Source: JBGSYN01 sp041750975
GTDB taxonomy: Bacteria; Pseudomonadota; Alphaproteobacteria; Geminicoccales; Geminicoccaceae
DNA: 44,967 bases
Direction of reading: 5' to 3'
Assembly: GCA_041750975.1 (NCBI GenBank)
Contig: JBGSYN010000010.1
Span: 1-44,967 of the forward strand
This document shows, piece after piece, positions 33,635-41,756 of the stretch (its first letter is position 1; every line of letters starts with the position of its first letter). The position numbers and the translations under genes were made by a program. Under the pieces are notes generated by a model. The model did not search any database and was not told the DNA's origin. It was given only the letters and a program-made list of their open reading frames with translations.

Positions 33635-35062
33635 GTGAAGCATTTCAGGGCTCCCAAAGAATCCCTCAAGGACATAGATCCGGAGGCAATCGGCAGTCTG
33701 ATATCGACGAGTTCCGATATTGCCCTGGTGCTGGACCTCGAGGGGGTCATTTACGACCTCGCCTTCGGCAACGACGAATGGTCGTCCGAGTGGTATGGCA
33801 AGTGGCTCGGTCAAGCTATGATCGACACCGTCACCATCGAGAGCCGGTCCAAAATCGAAAGTCTCCTCGCCGATGCCCGGGCGAAAATGCCGCCCCGCTG
33901 GCGGCAGGTGAACCATCCTTCGTCCTGGGGCGCTGATGTGCCGGTTTCCTATACCGCTTTGATGATCGGCGAGACCGGGCCGATCGTCGCCTGCGGCCGG
34001 GAATTGTGGTCGACCTCGCTGCTGCAGCAGCGATTGGTCAATGCCCAGCAATCGATGGAGCGGCACTATTCGAAACTGCGCCATGTCGAGGCGCGCTATC
34101 GCCTGTTGTTCCAGGTAACGACGGAAGCGATTCTCGTTCTCGACGCCAATAGCTGGAAGGTCGTCGAAGCCAATCCTGCCGCCGAGCATCTCCTCGGCGG
34201 GGATATCGATGCGTTGCAGAACCAGACTTTTGTCGATGTCCTGGATGAGACCTCGCGAGGCGAGGCGATCGCCTATTTCAACAGCGTTCGCGCGACCGGA
34301 CGAAGCGACGATGTCCGCACCAAACTGAAGGGCGGCGGCGGAACGGTCATGCTCTCCTCGTCGCTCTTCCGGCAGGACAATGCGTCGTTGATTCTGCTTC
34401 GGCTCAAGGCGCCGGCAAGCGCCGCTCAGCCGGCGGCGCCGCCTGCCGCCTCGAGCAATTTGCTGAACGTCATCGAGAAGTCGCCGGATGCCCTCGTCAT
34501 CACCGACGCGGCCTCCCGCATCGTGTCATGCAATCCTGCGTTTCTGGATCTGGTGCAGCTGGCCAATGCGGCGCTGGCGATCGGTCAGCCGTTCGAGAAC
34601 TGGCTCGGTCGACCCGGCGTCGATCTCAATGTCCTGGTCGTCAATTTGCGCCAGCACGGTTCGGTCAGGCTCTACCCGACGGTGCTGCGCAGCGATTATG
34701 GCACGGCGGTCAATGTCGAGATTTCCGCCGTAGCCGTCGACCAAGGAGTCGAACTCCATTTCGGCTACATGATCCGCAATGTCGATCAGCGGCCGCGCGG
34801 CGATAGTCCGGCAGTCGGCCAGGGCATGCAACGATCGGTTCATCAATTGACGGAACTGGTCGGGCGGGTCCCGCTCAAGGAACTGGTTCGCGAAACCGTG
34901 GACGAGATCGAGCGCCTATGTATCGAGGCGGCACTCGAACTGACCGGGGATAACCGCGCTTCCGCCGCCGAACTGCTCGGCCTCAGTCGCCAGAGCCTTT
35001 ATGTCAAGCTGCGTCGCTATGGACTGGCGGATGCCTCGAGCGACGGCGAGCCAACCGACTGA
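33635..35062 (+). CDS. ppsR: Transcriptional repressor PpsR/CrtJ
   Basis: Redox-responsive repressor of photosynthesis genes, 475 aa, GTG start. Domain order is an N-terminal PAS-like region (residues ~15-130), a Gln/Glu helix (QQRLVNAQQSMERHYSKLRHVEARYRLLFQ), PAS1 (~150-260), an Ala/Pro linker, PAS2 (~285-400) and a Fis-type helix-turn-helix at the end (NRASAAELLGLSRQSLYVKLRRYG). Cysteines are at 120, 299 and 429. C429 lies in the HTH domain and corresponds by context to the redox Cys424 of R. sphaeroides PpsR. The second redox Cys (251 there) has no obvious partner at the same place. A PpsR-type operator sits 117 nt upstream. The 3' end overlaps the converging hydrolase gene by 46 nt. Confidence 0.95.
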   Translation: MKHFRAPKESLKDIDPEAIGSLISTSSDIALVLDLEGVIYDLAFGNDEWSSEWYGKWLGQAMIDTVTIESRSKIESLLADARAKMPPRWRQVNHPSSWGADVPVSYTALMIGETGPIVACGRELWSTSLLQQRLVNAQQSMERHYSKLRHVEARYRLLFQVTTEAILVLDANSWKVVEANPAAEHLLGGDIDALQNQTFVDVLDETSRGEAIAYFNSVRATGRSDDVRTKLKGGGGTVMLSSSLFRQDNASLILLRLKAPASAAQPAAPPAASSNLLNVIEKSPDALVITDAASRIVSCNPAFLDLVQLANAALAIGQPFENWLGRPGVDLNVLVVNLRQHGSVRLYPTVLRSDYGTAVNVEISAVAVDQGVELHFGYMIRNVDQRPRGDSPAVGQGMQRSVHQLTELVGRVPLKELVRETVDEIERLCIEAALELTGDNRASAAELLGLSRQSLYVKLRRYGLADASSDGEPTD

Positions 35063-35982
35063 TCCGCCGTCGGAATGCTATCGAGAAAGTGCCTCAGGGC
35101 CTCGTTGAATGCCGCCGGTTCCTCGAAATGCGGCAGGGCGCCGGTTTCAAATGGGGTTAGCTGCCAGTTCGGTCGTGTTTGCAGCCAGCCGGCTGCACTG
35201 AAATCCTTGAAATCACCCTTGGTGCCATGCGGCATCCAGATCGGCATCGCCAATTGCTCATAGACCCTGCGGATATCGCGGCTGAAAAGACGTCCTGAAA
35301 CAAAGGCGAAAGGTGCATGTTCTGCACCGGACTGATGGCTCGTCAGATAATCATACTCGACAAACCCCTCGTCGATATCTTTGCGCCCGAATGTCTTCCT
35401 CAGAAAGAAGCGAATGCTGCTGCGGCTGGTCAGAAGGCCGAAGATCCCTTTTTTCCAAGGCCTGAAGGTGAGCGTCGCATAAAGGCCCGGCACTTCCCCT
35501 GTTGCGCCCTTGGGGCCGGGCTTGCCGCCCATTCGTTTTGAGAACCCGGTGGGCGTGACGAGTGTTAGTGTGCGCAAGGCGTCGGGCATTTCGGTCGCGG
35601 CCCGGCCGAGAAACTCGGAAGAGAGGGAGATCGCCAGAGCGTCAATGCGCGGCACATTCTCTTCAAGATTGATGCGGTCCACCATGTCCTTGACACCGTC
35701 GACAAAGAGCCGGGGTCGATAGTTGCGTGCCGAACGATCCGAAAACCCATAGCCGGGCAGATCCATCGCGTAGACCCGACGCGACCTGCGCATCTCCTTG
35801 AAGATCGGGTGGACTTCGAAGGCGGAGGCGGCGGCGTTGACGCTGTGAATCAACAATAGGGGAGGCACGGTCGCGGCATTGTCCGGACCATCGACATAAT
35901 AGGCAAGGCTGCCGGCGCGACCTTCGAATTGATGACGATCCGCCTCAATCGCTCGTGGCAGGATCGGCGCATGACGATCCAT
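35017..35982 (-). CDS. Alpha/beta hydrolase with an atypical nucleophile elbow, within the photosynthesis cluster
   Basis: 321 aa; the ATG at 35982 has GGAGG 8 nt upstream, better than a TTG at 36000. The fold is clear: PLLLIHSVNAAASAFEVHPIFKEMRRSRRVYAMDLPGYGFSDRS at the oxyanion side, and a late His in GALPHFEEPAAFNEAL. The usual GxSxG elbow is replaced by AISLSSEF. No signal peptide. The gene is opposite in direction to ppsR and bchG, and its start faces the bchG operator, so it could respond to the same site. BchO, a known alpha/beta hydrolase linked to Mg chelatase, is one possibility, but the elbow and location do not prove it. Function open. Confidence 0.8.
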   Translation of the reverse strand: MDRHAPILPRAIEADRHQFEGRAGSLAYYVDGPDNAATVPPLLLIHSVNAAASAFEVHPIFKEMRRSRRVYAMDLPGYGFSDRSARNYRPRLFVDGVKDMVDRINLEENVPRIDALAISLSSEFLGRAATEMPDALRTLTLVTPTGFSKRMGGKPGPKGATGEVPGLYATLTFRPWKKGIFGLLTSRSSIRFFLRKTFGRKDIDEGFVEYDYLTSHQSGAEHAPFAFVSGRLFSRDIRRVYEQLAMPIWMPHGTKGDFKDFSAAGWLQTRPNWQLTPFETGALPHFEEPAAFNEALRHFLDSIPTADQSVGSPSLEASASP

Positions 35983-36026
35983 GATGAAAGCCTCCGCCAA
36001 GTGTCACTTTTTGCAATCCGCTAAAG

Positions 36027-36044
36027 TGTAAACTTTAATTGACG
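36027..36044. promoter_or_regulatory. PpsR/CrtJ-type operator upstream of bchG
   Basis: TGT-N12-ACG (TGTAAACTTTAATTGACG), third copy of the core also seen near bchF and ppsR. It lies between the divergent hydrolase gene (start 35982) and bchG (start 36075). Its TTGACG could be the bchG -35 box, with TACGAC 17 nt later as a weak -10. That would leave a very short leader before the ATG. Confidence 0.6.
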
Positions 36045-36074
36045 CTATGCAGGGGGCCGCTTACGACTAGCGAT

Positions 36075-36965
36075 ATGGCACGTCCCAAACCCGCCGCAAT
36101 GCTGGAATTGCTGAAGCCCATAACATGGTTCGCGCCGATGTGGGCATTTGCTTGCGGCGTTGTGTCATCGGGTGTTTCGGCGGCCGATCGCTGGCCTATC
36201 ATTATCGCGGGTGTGGTTCTGGCCGGACCCTTGGTCTGTGCCACCAGCCAGGCTGTCAACGATTGGTACGATCGCGATGTCGATGCCATTAACGAACCCA
36301 ACCGGCCGATCCCGTCCGGCCGCATGCCCGGCCGCTGGGGCTTCTACATGGCGCTCGGCTGGACCGCACTCTCGGTGGCCGTGGCCTCGATCCTGGGCCT
36401 TTGGGCCTTCGGTGCGGCACTTTTCGGCCTGGTACTCGCCTGGGCCTATAGTGCGCCGCCTTTCAGGCTCAAGCAGAACGGCTGGTGGGGTAACAGTGCT
36501 GTCGCCCTGTGCTATGAGGGCCTGCCCTGGTTCACCGGGGCTGCGATCATGCTGGCGGCCTTGCCCGACCGGCGGATCGTCGTCATCGCTCTTCTCTATA
36601 GTGTCGGAGCTCATGGCATCATGACGCTCAACGATTTCAAATCGGTCGAAGGCGATCGGCAAACCGGCATCGGTTCCCTGCCCGTCAAGCTTGGCGTGGA
36701 GCGGGCCGCCAAGTTCGCCTGTTTTGTCATGGCGGTACCGCAGGCCTTCGTCATCGTCCTTTTGATGGCGTGGGATCTGCCCGTGTTCGCGCTTTTTGTC
36801 GCCATTCTGCTTTTCGCGCAGTTCCTGTTGATGGACCGCCTGTTGCGGCAACCGAAGCAGCGAGCGCCCTGGTATAATGCGACCGGCACCACCCTTTATG
36901 TTCTCGGCATGCTGGTCTGCGCCTTTGCCCTGCGCAATGATCTGGCGTCTGGAATCACTTCATGA
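36075..36965 (+). CDS. bchG: Bacteriochlorophyll synthase (esterifying prenyltransferase)
   Basis: Attaches geranylgeranyl or phytyl diphosphate to bacteriochlorophyllide a. 296 aa of the UbiA family with about eight membrane helices. Start at MARPKPAAMLELLKP (36075); an earlier in-frame TTG at 36039 would lie within the operator. Prenyl-PP/Mg motif I is NDWYDRDVDAINEPNRPIPSGRM; motif II is LNDFKSVEGDRQTGIGSLPVKLG. WAYSAPPFRLKQNGWWGN is also diagnostic of BchG/ChlG. Stop overlaps the next gene's ATG (ATGA). Confidence 0.96.
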   Translation: MARPKPAAMLELLKPITWFAPMWAFACGVVSSGVSAADRWPIIIAGVVLAGPLVCATSQAVNDWYDRDVDAINEPNRPIPSGRMPGRWGFYMALGWTALSVAVASILGLWAFGAALFGLVLAWAYSAPPFRLKQNGWWGNSAVALCYEGLPWFTGAAIMLAALPDRRIVVIALLYSVGAHGIMTLNDFKSVEGDRQTGIGSLPVKLGVERAAKFACFVMAVPQAFVIVLLMAWDLPVFALFVAILLFAQFLLMDRLLRQPKQRAPWYNATGTTLYVLGMLVCAFALRNDLASGITS

Positions 36966-38281
36966 AGACTGCCGGTCTTTCCTGGCTGGGGATCGCCCGA
37001 CTGGGCTTGGTCCAAATGGCGTTGGGCTCGATCATCGCCCTGACGACCTCGACGCTCAATCGCGTCATGGTCGTTGAGCTGGCCCTCCCGGCCATTTTGC
37101 CCGGTGCCCTGGTCGGTCTTCACTATGCGGTGCAGATTTTGCGGCCGCGGCTCGGCTACGGTTCCGATGTCGGGGGGAGGCGTACGCCCTGGATTGTCGG
37201 CGGCATGATCGTGCTGGCCGTAGGCGGTGCCGGGGCGGCTCTCGCGACCGCCTGGATGACGCTCAATACAACCGCCGGTATTGTCGCGGCGGTTCTGGCT
37301 TTTTTCCTGATCGGTCTGGGCGTCGGCGCCTCCGGAACTGCACTCTTGACGATGCTGGCGACGATGACTGCGCCGCGGCGCCGCCCTGCCGCGGCAACCA
37401 TCGTCTGGCTGATGATGATCGCCGGGATTGCAGTTACCGCAACCGTCGCTGGCGGTCTGCTCGACCCGTTCTCGCCGTTAAGGCTGGTTATGGTCACCGC
37501 ATCCGTTTCGCTGGTGGCGGTGATCTTGGCGATCGCCGCCACGTTCAGGGTCGAACCGGCGGCGCCGGTCCGGGCAACAGACCACGCCGAAACGCGCCCG
37601 GATTTCCGAAAGGCCTTGATCGAGGTCTGGAGCGAACCGGCGGCCCGGCGTTTCACCATTTTCGTTTTCGTGTCGATGCTCGCCTACAGTGCGCAGGACC
37701 TCATCCTCGAGCCTTTCGCCGGCATCGTTTTCGGCATGAGCCCCGGGGAATCGACGAAGCTTGCCGGCATTCAACATGCCGGTGTGCTAGGCGGCATGCT
37801 GCTGGTCGCCATTGCCGGCAGCGCCTTCAAGATCGGCACGATGCGCGGCTGGGTGATCATCGGCTGCATCGCCTCGGCGCTGGCCCTTGCCGGGCTCGCA
37901 AGCTCGGGCTTCGCCGGACCGGGTTTCTCGATCAAGCCGATGGTATTCCTCCTGGGCCTTGCCAATGGCGCCTTTGCCGTTGCCGCGATCGGCTCGATGA
38001 TGACCCTGGCCGCCGCCGGCAGAGAGCGGCGGGAGGGCACGCGCATGGGCCTTTGGGGCGCTGCTCAAGCCATCGCCTTCGGGCTCGGCGGCTTTCTCGG
38101 CACCGTCGCGATCGACATTACCCGGGCAATCCTGCCGACGCCCGAACTGGCCTATGGCACGGTGTTCGGACTCGAGGCCTGTCTCTTCGTCGCTTCCGCG
38201 ATGCTGGCGACAAGGATCGCCATTGTTCCGGCGCCGGCTCTTCACCCTTGGGGTCAAACTGCGACCCAAAGTCCCGCCTGA
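36962..38281 (+). CDS. PucC/BCD-family MFS transporter between bchG and bchP
   Basis: 439 aa, twelve hydrophobic segments, same family as LhaA at 22104. Opening IARLGLVQMALGSIIALTTSTLNRVMVVELALPAILPGALVGLHYAVQILRPRLGYGSD is the PucC signature, and QDLILEPFAGIVFGMSPGESTKLAG repeats the second-half motif. The ortholog in this exact slot in Rhodobacter is orf428, also called bch2 or bchG2. A role in moving or holding bacteriochlorophyll is presumed. It overlaps bchG by 4 nt and is followed by bchP 14 nt later. Confidence 0.92.
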   Translation: MKTAGLSWLGIARLGLVQMALGSIIALTTSTLNRVMVVELALPAILPGALVGLHYAVQILRPRLGYGSDVGGRRTPWIVGGMIVLAVGGAGAALATAWMTLNTTAGIVAAVLAFFLIGLGVGASGTALLTMLATMTAPRRRPAAATIVWLMMIAGIAVTATVAGGLLDPFSPLRLVMVTASVSLVAVILAIAATFRVEPAAPVRATDHAETRPDFRKALIEVWSEPAARRFTIFVFVSMLAYSAQDLILEPFAGIVFGMSPGESTKLAGIQHAGVLGGMLLVAIAGSAFKIGTMRGWVIIGCIASALALAGLASSGFAGPGFSIKPMVFLLGLANGAFAVAAIGSMMTLAAAGRERREGTRMGLWGAAQAIAFGLGGFLGTVAIDITRAILPTPELAYGTVFGLEACLFVASAMLATRIAIVPAPALHPWGQTATQSPA

Positions 38282-38295
38282 AACCGAGGTGCACC

Positions 38296-39495
38296 ATGAC
38301 TGAAGCCGCAAACTCCAGAGAATCGTTCGATGCCGTGGTCATCGGCGGCGGGCCGTCCGGCGCCACGGCCGCGGGCGATCTTGCGGCGCAGGGCCGTGAG
38401 GTCCTGCTGCTCGACAAGGCCGGCCGGATCAAGCCTTGCGGCGGCGCAGTCCCGCCAAGGCTGATCGAGGAGTTCGAGATCCCCCTGGATAAACTCGTGG
38501 CCCGGATCAAGACAGCTCGCATGGTGTCGCCGAAAAACCGGCAGGTCGACATCCCGATCAAGGACGGCTTCGTCGGCATGGTCGACCGCGACGTCTTCGA
38601 CGAATGGCTGCGCCAGCGGGCCGCGGCCTCGGGCGCCAGTCGCCGCACCGGGCAGTTCACCAGGCTCAGCCGCGACCCCGATGGCACGTCCAGGGTGCAT
38701 TACCGCTGCGGGCGCAATGGCGAAGACCGTTCGGTCCGGGCCCGTGCGGTGATCGGCGCCGACGGTGCGCGCTCCGGTGTCGCCCGTCAGGCCATGCCCG
38801 ACCTCGAACCCGTGCCCAGCGTCTTCGCCTACCACGAGATCGTCAGCACGGCGCACGCCGGCAGCGATTTCGATCCCAGCCGCTGCGATGTCTACTATCA
38901 GGGTATGGTCTCGCCGGATTTCTATGGCTGGGTGTTTCCCCATGGCGAAACCGCCAGCATCGGCGTCGGCTCGGCCAATAAGGGCTTCTCGCTGCGTCAG
39001 GCCGTGACGATGCTGCGCGCCAATGTCGGCCTCACGGGAACCGAGACCGTACGCTGCGAAGGGGCACCCATACCGCTGCGTCCGGCGTCGCGCTGGGATG
39101 ACGGCCGCAACGTGCTGCTGGCCGGCGACGCCGCCGGTGTCGTCGCCCCCGCGTCGGGCGAGGGCATTTATTATGCGATGACCAGCGGCCGACTCGCCGC
39201 CGAGGCGGTTCACGCCTATTGCGCCACCGGCGATGCCCGCGAGCTCGGGCAGGCGCGTCGCCGCTTCATGCGCGTCCACGGCCAAGTCTTCTGGATTTTG
39301 GGCATCATGCAGCGCTATTGGTACACGACCGACGGCAGGCGCGAGCGTTTCGTCTCCATCTGCCGCGACCGGGATGTCCAGGAGCTCACCTTCGAGGCCT
39401 ATATGCAGAAGGCGCTGGTCAAGGCCCGCCCGGCCGCCCATGTGCGAATCTTCTTCAAGAATATCGCGCATCTGACGGGCCTCCTTCCCGCATGA
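38296..39495 (+). CDS. bchP: Geranylgeranyl bacteriochlorophyll reductase
   Basis: FAD/NADPH enzyme, 399 aa, that reduces the geranylgeranyl tail to phytyl. Start at MTEAANSRESFDAVVIGGGPSG; the in-frame sequence further upstream is a shadow of the preceding gene. The Rossmann motif GGGPSGATAAGDLAAQGREVLLLDK is at residues ~16-40. GRIKPCGGAVPPRLIEEFEIP, SPDFYGWVFPHGETASIGVGS and LLAGDAAGVVAPASGEGIYYAMTSGRLAAEA are typical of BchP/ChlP. Stop overlaps the tspO ATG (ATGA). Confidence 0.96.
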   Translation: MTEAANSRESFDAVVIGGGPSGATAAGDLAAQGREVLLLDKAGRIKPCGGAVPPRLIEEFEIPLDKLVARIKTARMVSPKNRQVDIPIKDGFVGMVDRDVFDEWLRQRAAASGASRRTGQFTRLSRDPDGTSRVHYRCGRNGEDRSVRARAVIGADGARSGVARQAMPDLEPVPSVFAYHEIVSTAHAGSDFDPSRCDVYYQGMVSPDFYGWVFPHGETASIGVGSANKGFSLRQAVTMLRANVGLTGTETVRCEGAPIPLRPASRWDDGRNVLLAGDAAGVVAPASGEGIYYAMTSGRLAAEAVHAYCATGDARELGQARRRFMRVHGQVFWILGIMQRYWYTTDGRRERFVSICRDRDVQELTFEAYMQKALVKARPAAHVRIFFKNIAHLTGLLPA

Positions 39496-39992
39496 GCCGT
39501 GCCGCCTCGCGGCCTGCCTGGAAACCGATCCTGGTGGCCGGCCTCGCGGCACTCCTGGTGGCCTCGATCGGCGGCTCGCTGACGGTCATCGGTCCCTGGT
39601 ACCAAGGTCTGGCGAAGCCCTCATGGCAGCCTCCGGATTGGCTGTTCGCTCCGGCCTGGACCTTGATTTTCGCAACCGCGGCCATCTCGGCGGCACTGGC
39701 CTGGCGCGATGCGGGTCCCGGCCCGAGACGCGAATGGATCATCGGTCTGTTCGCCCTCAACGGCTTCTTGAATCTCCTCTGGAGCACGCTGTTTTTCCGG
39801 GTCCAAAGGCCCGACTGGGCCGGCTTCGAGGTCGCCCTGCTGTGGCTGTCGATCCTCTTCCTCATCGTCTTTCTGAGCCGCTTCTCGAAGCGGGCCGCAC
39901 TGTGGCTGGCCCCTTATATTCTTTGGGTAAGTTTCGCTGCCTTGCTCAACTGGACGGTGGTCCGCCTGAACGCGCCCTTCGACGCGGCTTGA
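39492..39992 (+). CDS. tspO: TspO/MBR family tryptophan-rich sensory protein
   Basis: Five-helix membrane protein, 166 aa. Motifs are GPWYQGLAKPSWQPPDWLFAPAWTLIFATAAISAALAWR, NGFLNLLWSTLFFRVQRPDWAGFEVALLWLSILFLIV and the closing WLAPYILWVSFAALLNWTVVRLN. Rhodobacter TspO (CrtK) binds porphyrins and dampens photosynthesis gene expression in oxygen. The ATGA overlap with bchP makes it a member of the bchG-bchP operon here, so tetrapyrrole sensing and tail reduction would be co-expressed. Confidence 0.93.
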   Translation: MSRAASRPAWKPILVAGLAALLVASIGGSLTVIGPWYQGLAKPSWQPPDWLFAPAWTLIFATAAISAALAWRDAGPGPRREWIIGLFALNGFLNLLWSTLFFRVQRPDWAGFEVALLWLSILFLIVFLSRFSKRAALWLAPYILWVSFAALLNWTVVRLNAPFDAA

Positions 39993-39996
39993 TGGG

Positions 39997-40257
39997 GTGG
40001 ATGGGTTCATTGCATCCGGACGCATCGTCGACCTGGTTCTAGCTGTTCTCGTAGTCGAGATCATCGCCCTGAGCGCCTGGAATCGGCGAACCGGACGCGG
40101 TCCTTCCCCCGGAACGCTGCTGCTCATGGCGCTGCCGGGGGCCTGCCTGATGCTGGCGATGAGAACCGCCCTTACCGGGGCCGCCCACAGCTGGCTCCTG
40201 CTCCTCTTGGTCGCGGCCTTCGTGGCGCATCTGGCCGATCTGCGCTCGCGCTGGTAA
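39997..40257 (+). CDS. Small membrane protein after tspO, unknown function
   Basis: 86 aa from a GTG 4 nt after the tspO stop; the GTG choice is uncertain. Two or three hydrophobic segments are visible: RIVDLVLAVLVVEIIALSAW, LLLMALPGACLMLAMRTALTG and SWLLLLLVAAFVAHLADL. They are separated by a short basic loop (NRRTGRGPSP). It ends in RSRW. The tight spacing suggests co-translation with tspO. I do not recognise a named family. Confidence 0.7.
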   Translation: MDGFIASGRIVDLVLAVLVVEIIALSAWNRRTGRGPSPGTLLLMALPGACLMLAMRTALTGAAHSWLLLLLVAAFVAHLADLRSRW

Positions 40258-40289
40258 GCGGCCTCACACGCACTTCGAGGAAACGCCGG

Positions 40290-41451
40290 ATGGGCCGATT
40301 GTTCCTGGTCTTCTTCAGGCTCGGATTGACCTCGTTCGGCGGCCCGATCGCGCATCTGGGCTATTTCCGCACCGAGTTCGTGGAACCGCCGCTGGCTCGA
40401 CGACAAGGCCTTCGCCGATCTTGTCGCCCTCTGCCAGTTCCTGCCGGGTCCGGCCAGCAGTCAGGTCGGGCTCGCCATCGGCTTCTTTCGGGCGAGGTGG
40501 CTCGGCGCGTTGATCGCCTGGCTCGGTTTCACCATGCCCTCGGCCGCGATCATGATCCTTGCGGGCTACGGGGTCGCGGCCCTCGAGAACCCTGGTCAAT
40601 CCGGGCTCATTCAAGGACTGAAGCTGGTCGCCGTCGTCATCGTGGCCGATGCCGTCTGGTCGATGGCATCCAGCCTCTGCCCCGATCGCAACCGGCGCCT
40701 GCTGGCTCTTTTCTGTGCGGCCGTTCTGCTGACGCTCGGCGATCCGCTGGTGCAAATCGGGCTCATTGTGCTTGGCGGCGTGGTCGGCGCATTCCTCATT
40801 CGTGCGGGCGATACGACCACCGGGGAAATCGTCCTGCCGACACCCAGCAAGCGCATCGGCACGATCTTGCTCGGGGTGTTCGGGGTGCTGCTGGTCCTTG
40901 CCATCGTCGTCGGCGCCGGCACGTCCGGCTTCGTCGCGGCACAGGCTGCTGTCTTTCAGGCGGGGGCTCTGGTGTTCGGCGGCGGTCATATGGTGCTGCC
41001 GCTGCTGCAGGCGGTCATGGTCGATCCGGGCTATGTTTCGGCGGACGATTTTCTTGCGGGCTACGGTGTGGCCCTGGCATTGCCCGGCCCGCTCTTCACC
41101 TTCGCGGTATTCCTCGGCACCGTTCTCTATGGCGGTGCGGGCGGTGTCGTCGGCGGCGTGATCGCCCTCGTTCTGATCTTTCTGCCGGGCGCTCTCCTGG
41201 TGCTGGGGCCTTTGTCGTTCTGGGGCCAGATCCGCACCCGAAAGCAGGCCCGTCATGTCCTTGCCGGGGTCAATGCCGCGGTCGTCGGCATTCTGCTCGC
41301 AGCCCTCTATGATCCGGTCTTCACGAGTGGGGTCGAGGATCGTGTCGATGCGGCCTTGCTGATCATTCTTTTCGCTCTCCTGAAGCTGCTCCCGGTTCCG
41401 GTCTGGCGCGTGGTCGCCGCCGGTGCGATTGGCGGCGCACTGGTGCTTTGA
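40290..41451 (+). pseudogene. chrA: Chromate transporter (ChrA type), broken by a one-base frameshift
   Basis: The reading begins at 40290 (GAGG 9 nt upstream) with LFLVFFRLGLTSFGGPIAHLGYFRTEFVE, the ChrA N-terminus. At 40386 one extra C moves the frame; from 40387 the sequence resumes RRWLDDKAFADLVALCQFLPGPASSQ and runs open to 41451. Read through, it would be about 386 aa, the normal length for a two-domain CHR-family transporter. The second CHR unit (QAGALVFGGGHMVLPLLQ, GYGVALALPGPLFTFAVFLG) is intact. Either a recent inactivating insertion or a sequencing error in CCGCCGC. Not related to photosynthesis; it marks the end of the cluster. Confidence 0.85.
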
Positions 41452-41499
41452 CAGCCGATGCCCGATTGACCTTGCCCGATCTTTTCTTGAGGATCGGAC

Positions 41500-41685
41500 G
41501 GTTGGTGGTATTCGCGTTGATCCGCGAGAAGGGAATCCGGTGCGCCTTTTGGTAAATCCGGAGCTGCCCCCGCAACTGTAGGCGGCAAGCAGGCTCTCAA
41601 GATCCACTGAAACGTCCCGTCCATGGGCGAGCGTTTTGGGAAGGTGAGAGCAGGCGTCGAGCCGCGAGCCAGGAACCCGCCGCCG
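41500..41685 (+). promoter_or_regulatory. Cobalamin (B12) riboswitch
   Basis: The 305-nt gap between chrA and the next gene holds the conserved blocks of an adenosylcobalamin riboswitch in order: GGGAATCCGGTG (41531-41542), AATCCGGAGCTGCCCCCGCA followed by ACTGTAGGCGGC (41556-41587), CCACTG (41604-41609), GGGAAGGTGAGAGCAGG (41638-41654) and the core GAGCCAGGAACC (41667-41678). Edges are approximate. It points towards the small gene at 41757 and the pxpBC genes behind it. Short alternative hairpins follow at 41726-41750 and could hide the ribosome site. Confidence 0.9.
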
Positions 41686-41756
41686 ACAGCGGGCAAGAAG
41701 AGCCTCGCCGGAGCACCAAGCCATGGGGACGGGGTGTCCCTCGACAGAGGATTGTC

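Noticed and set aside
41476..41497. CCGATC/GATCGG hairpin after chrA as a terminator
   Set aside because: Only 6 bp with a 10-nt loop and no T-run; too weak to call beside the riboswitch.
40315..41724. Minus-strand frame across chrA and the riboswitch
   Set aside because: Covers a structured RNA and a transporter gene; Asp/Gln/Arg-rich shadow translation.
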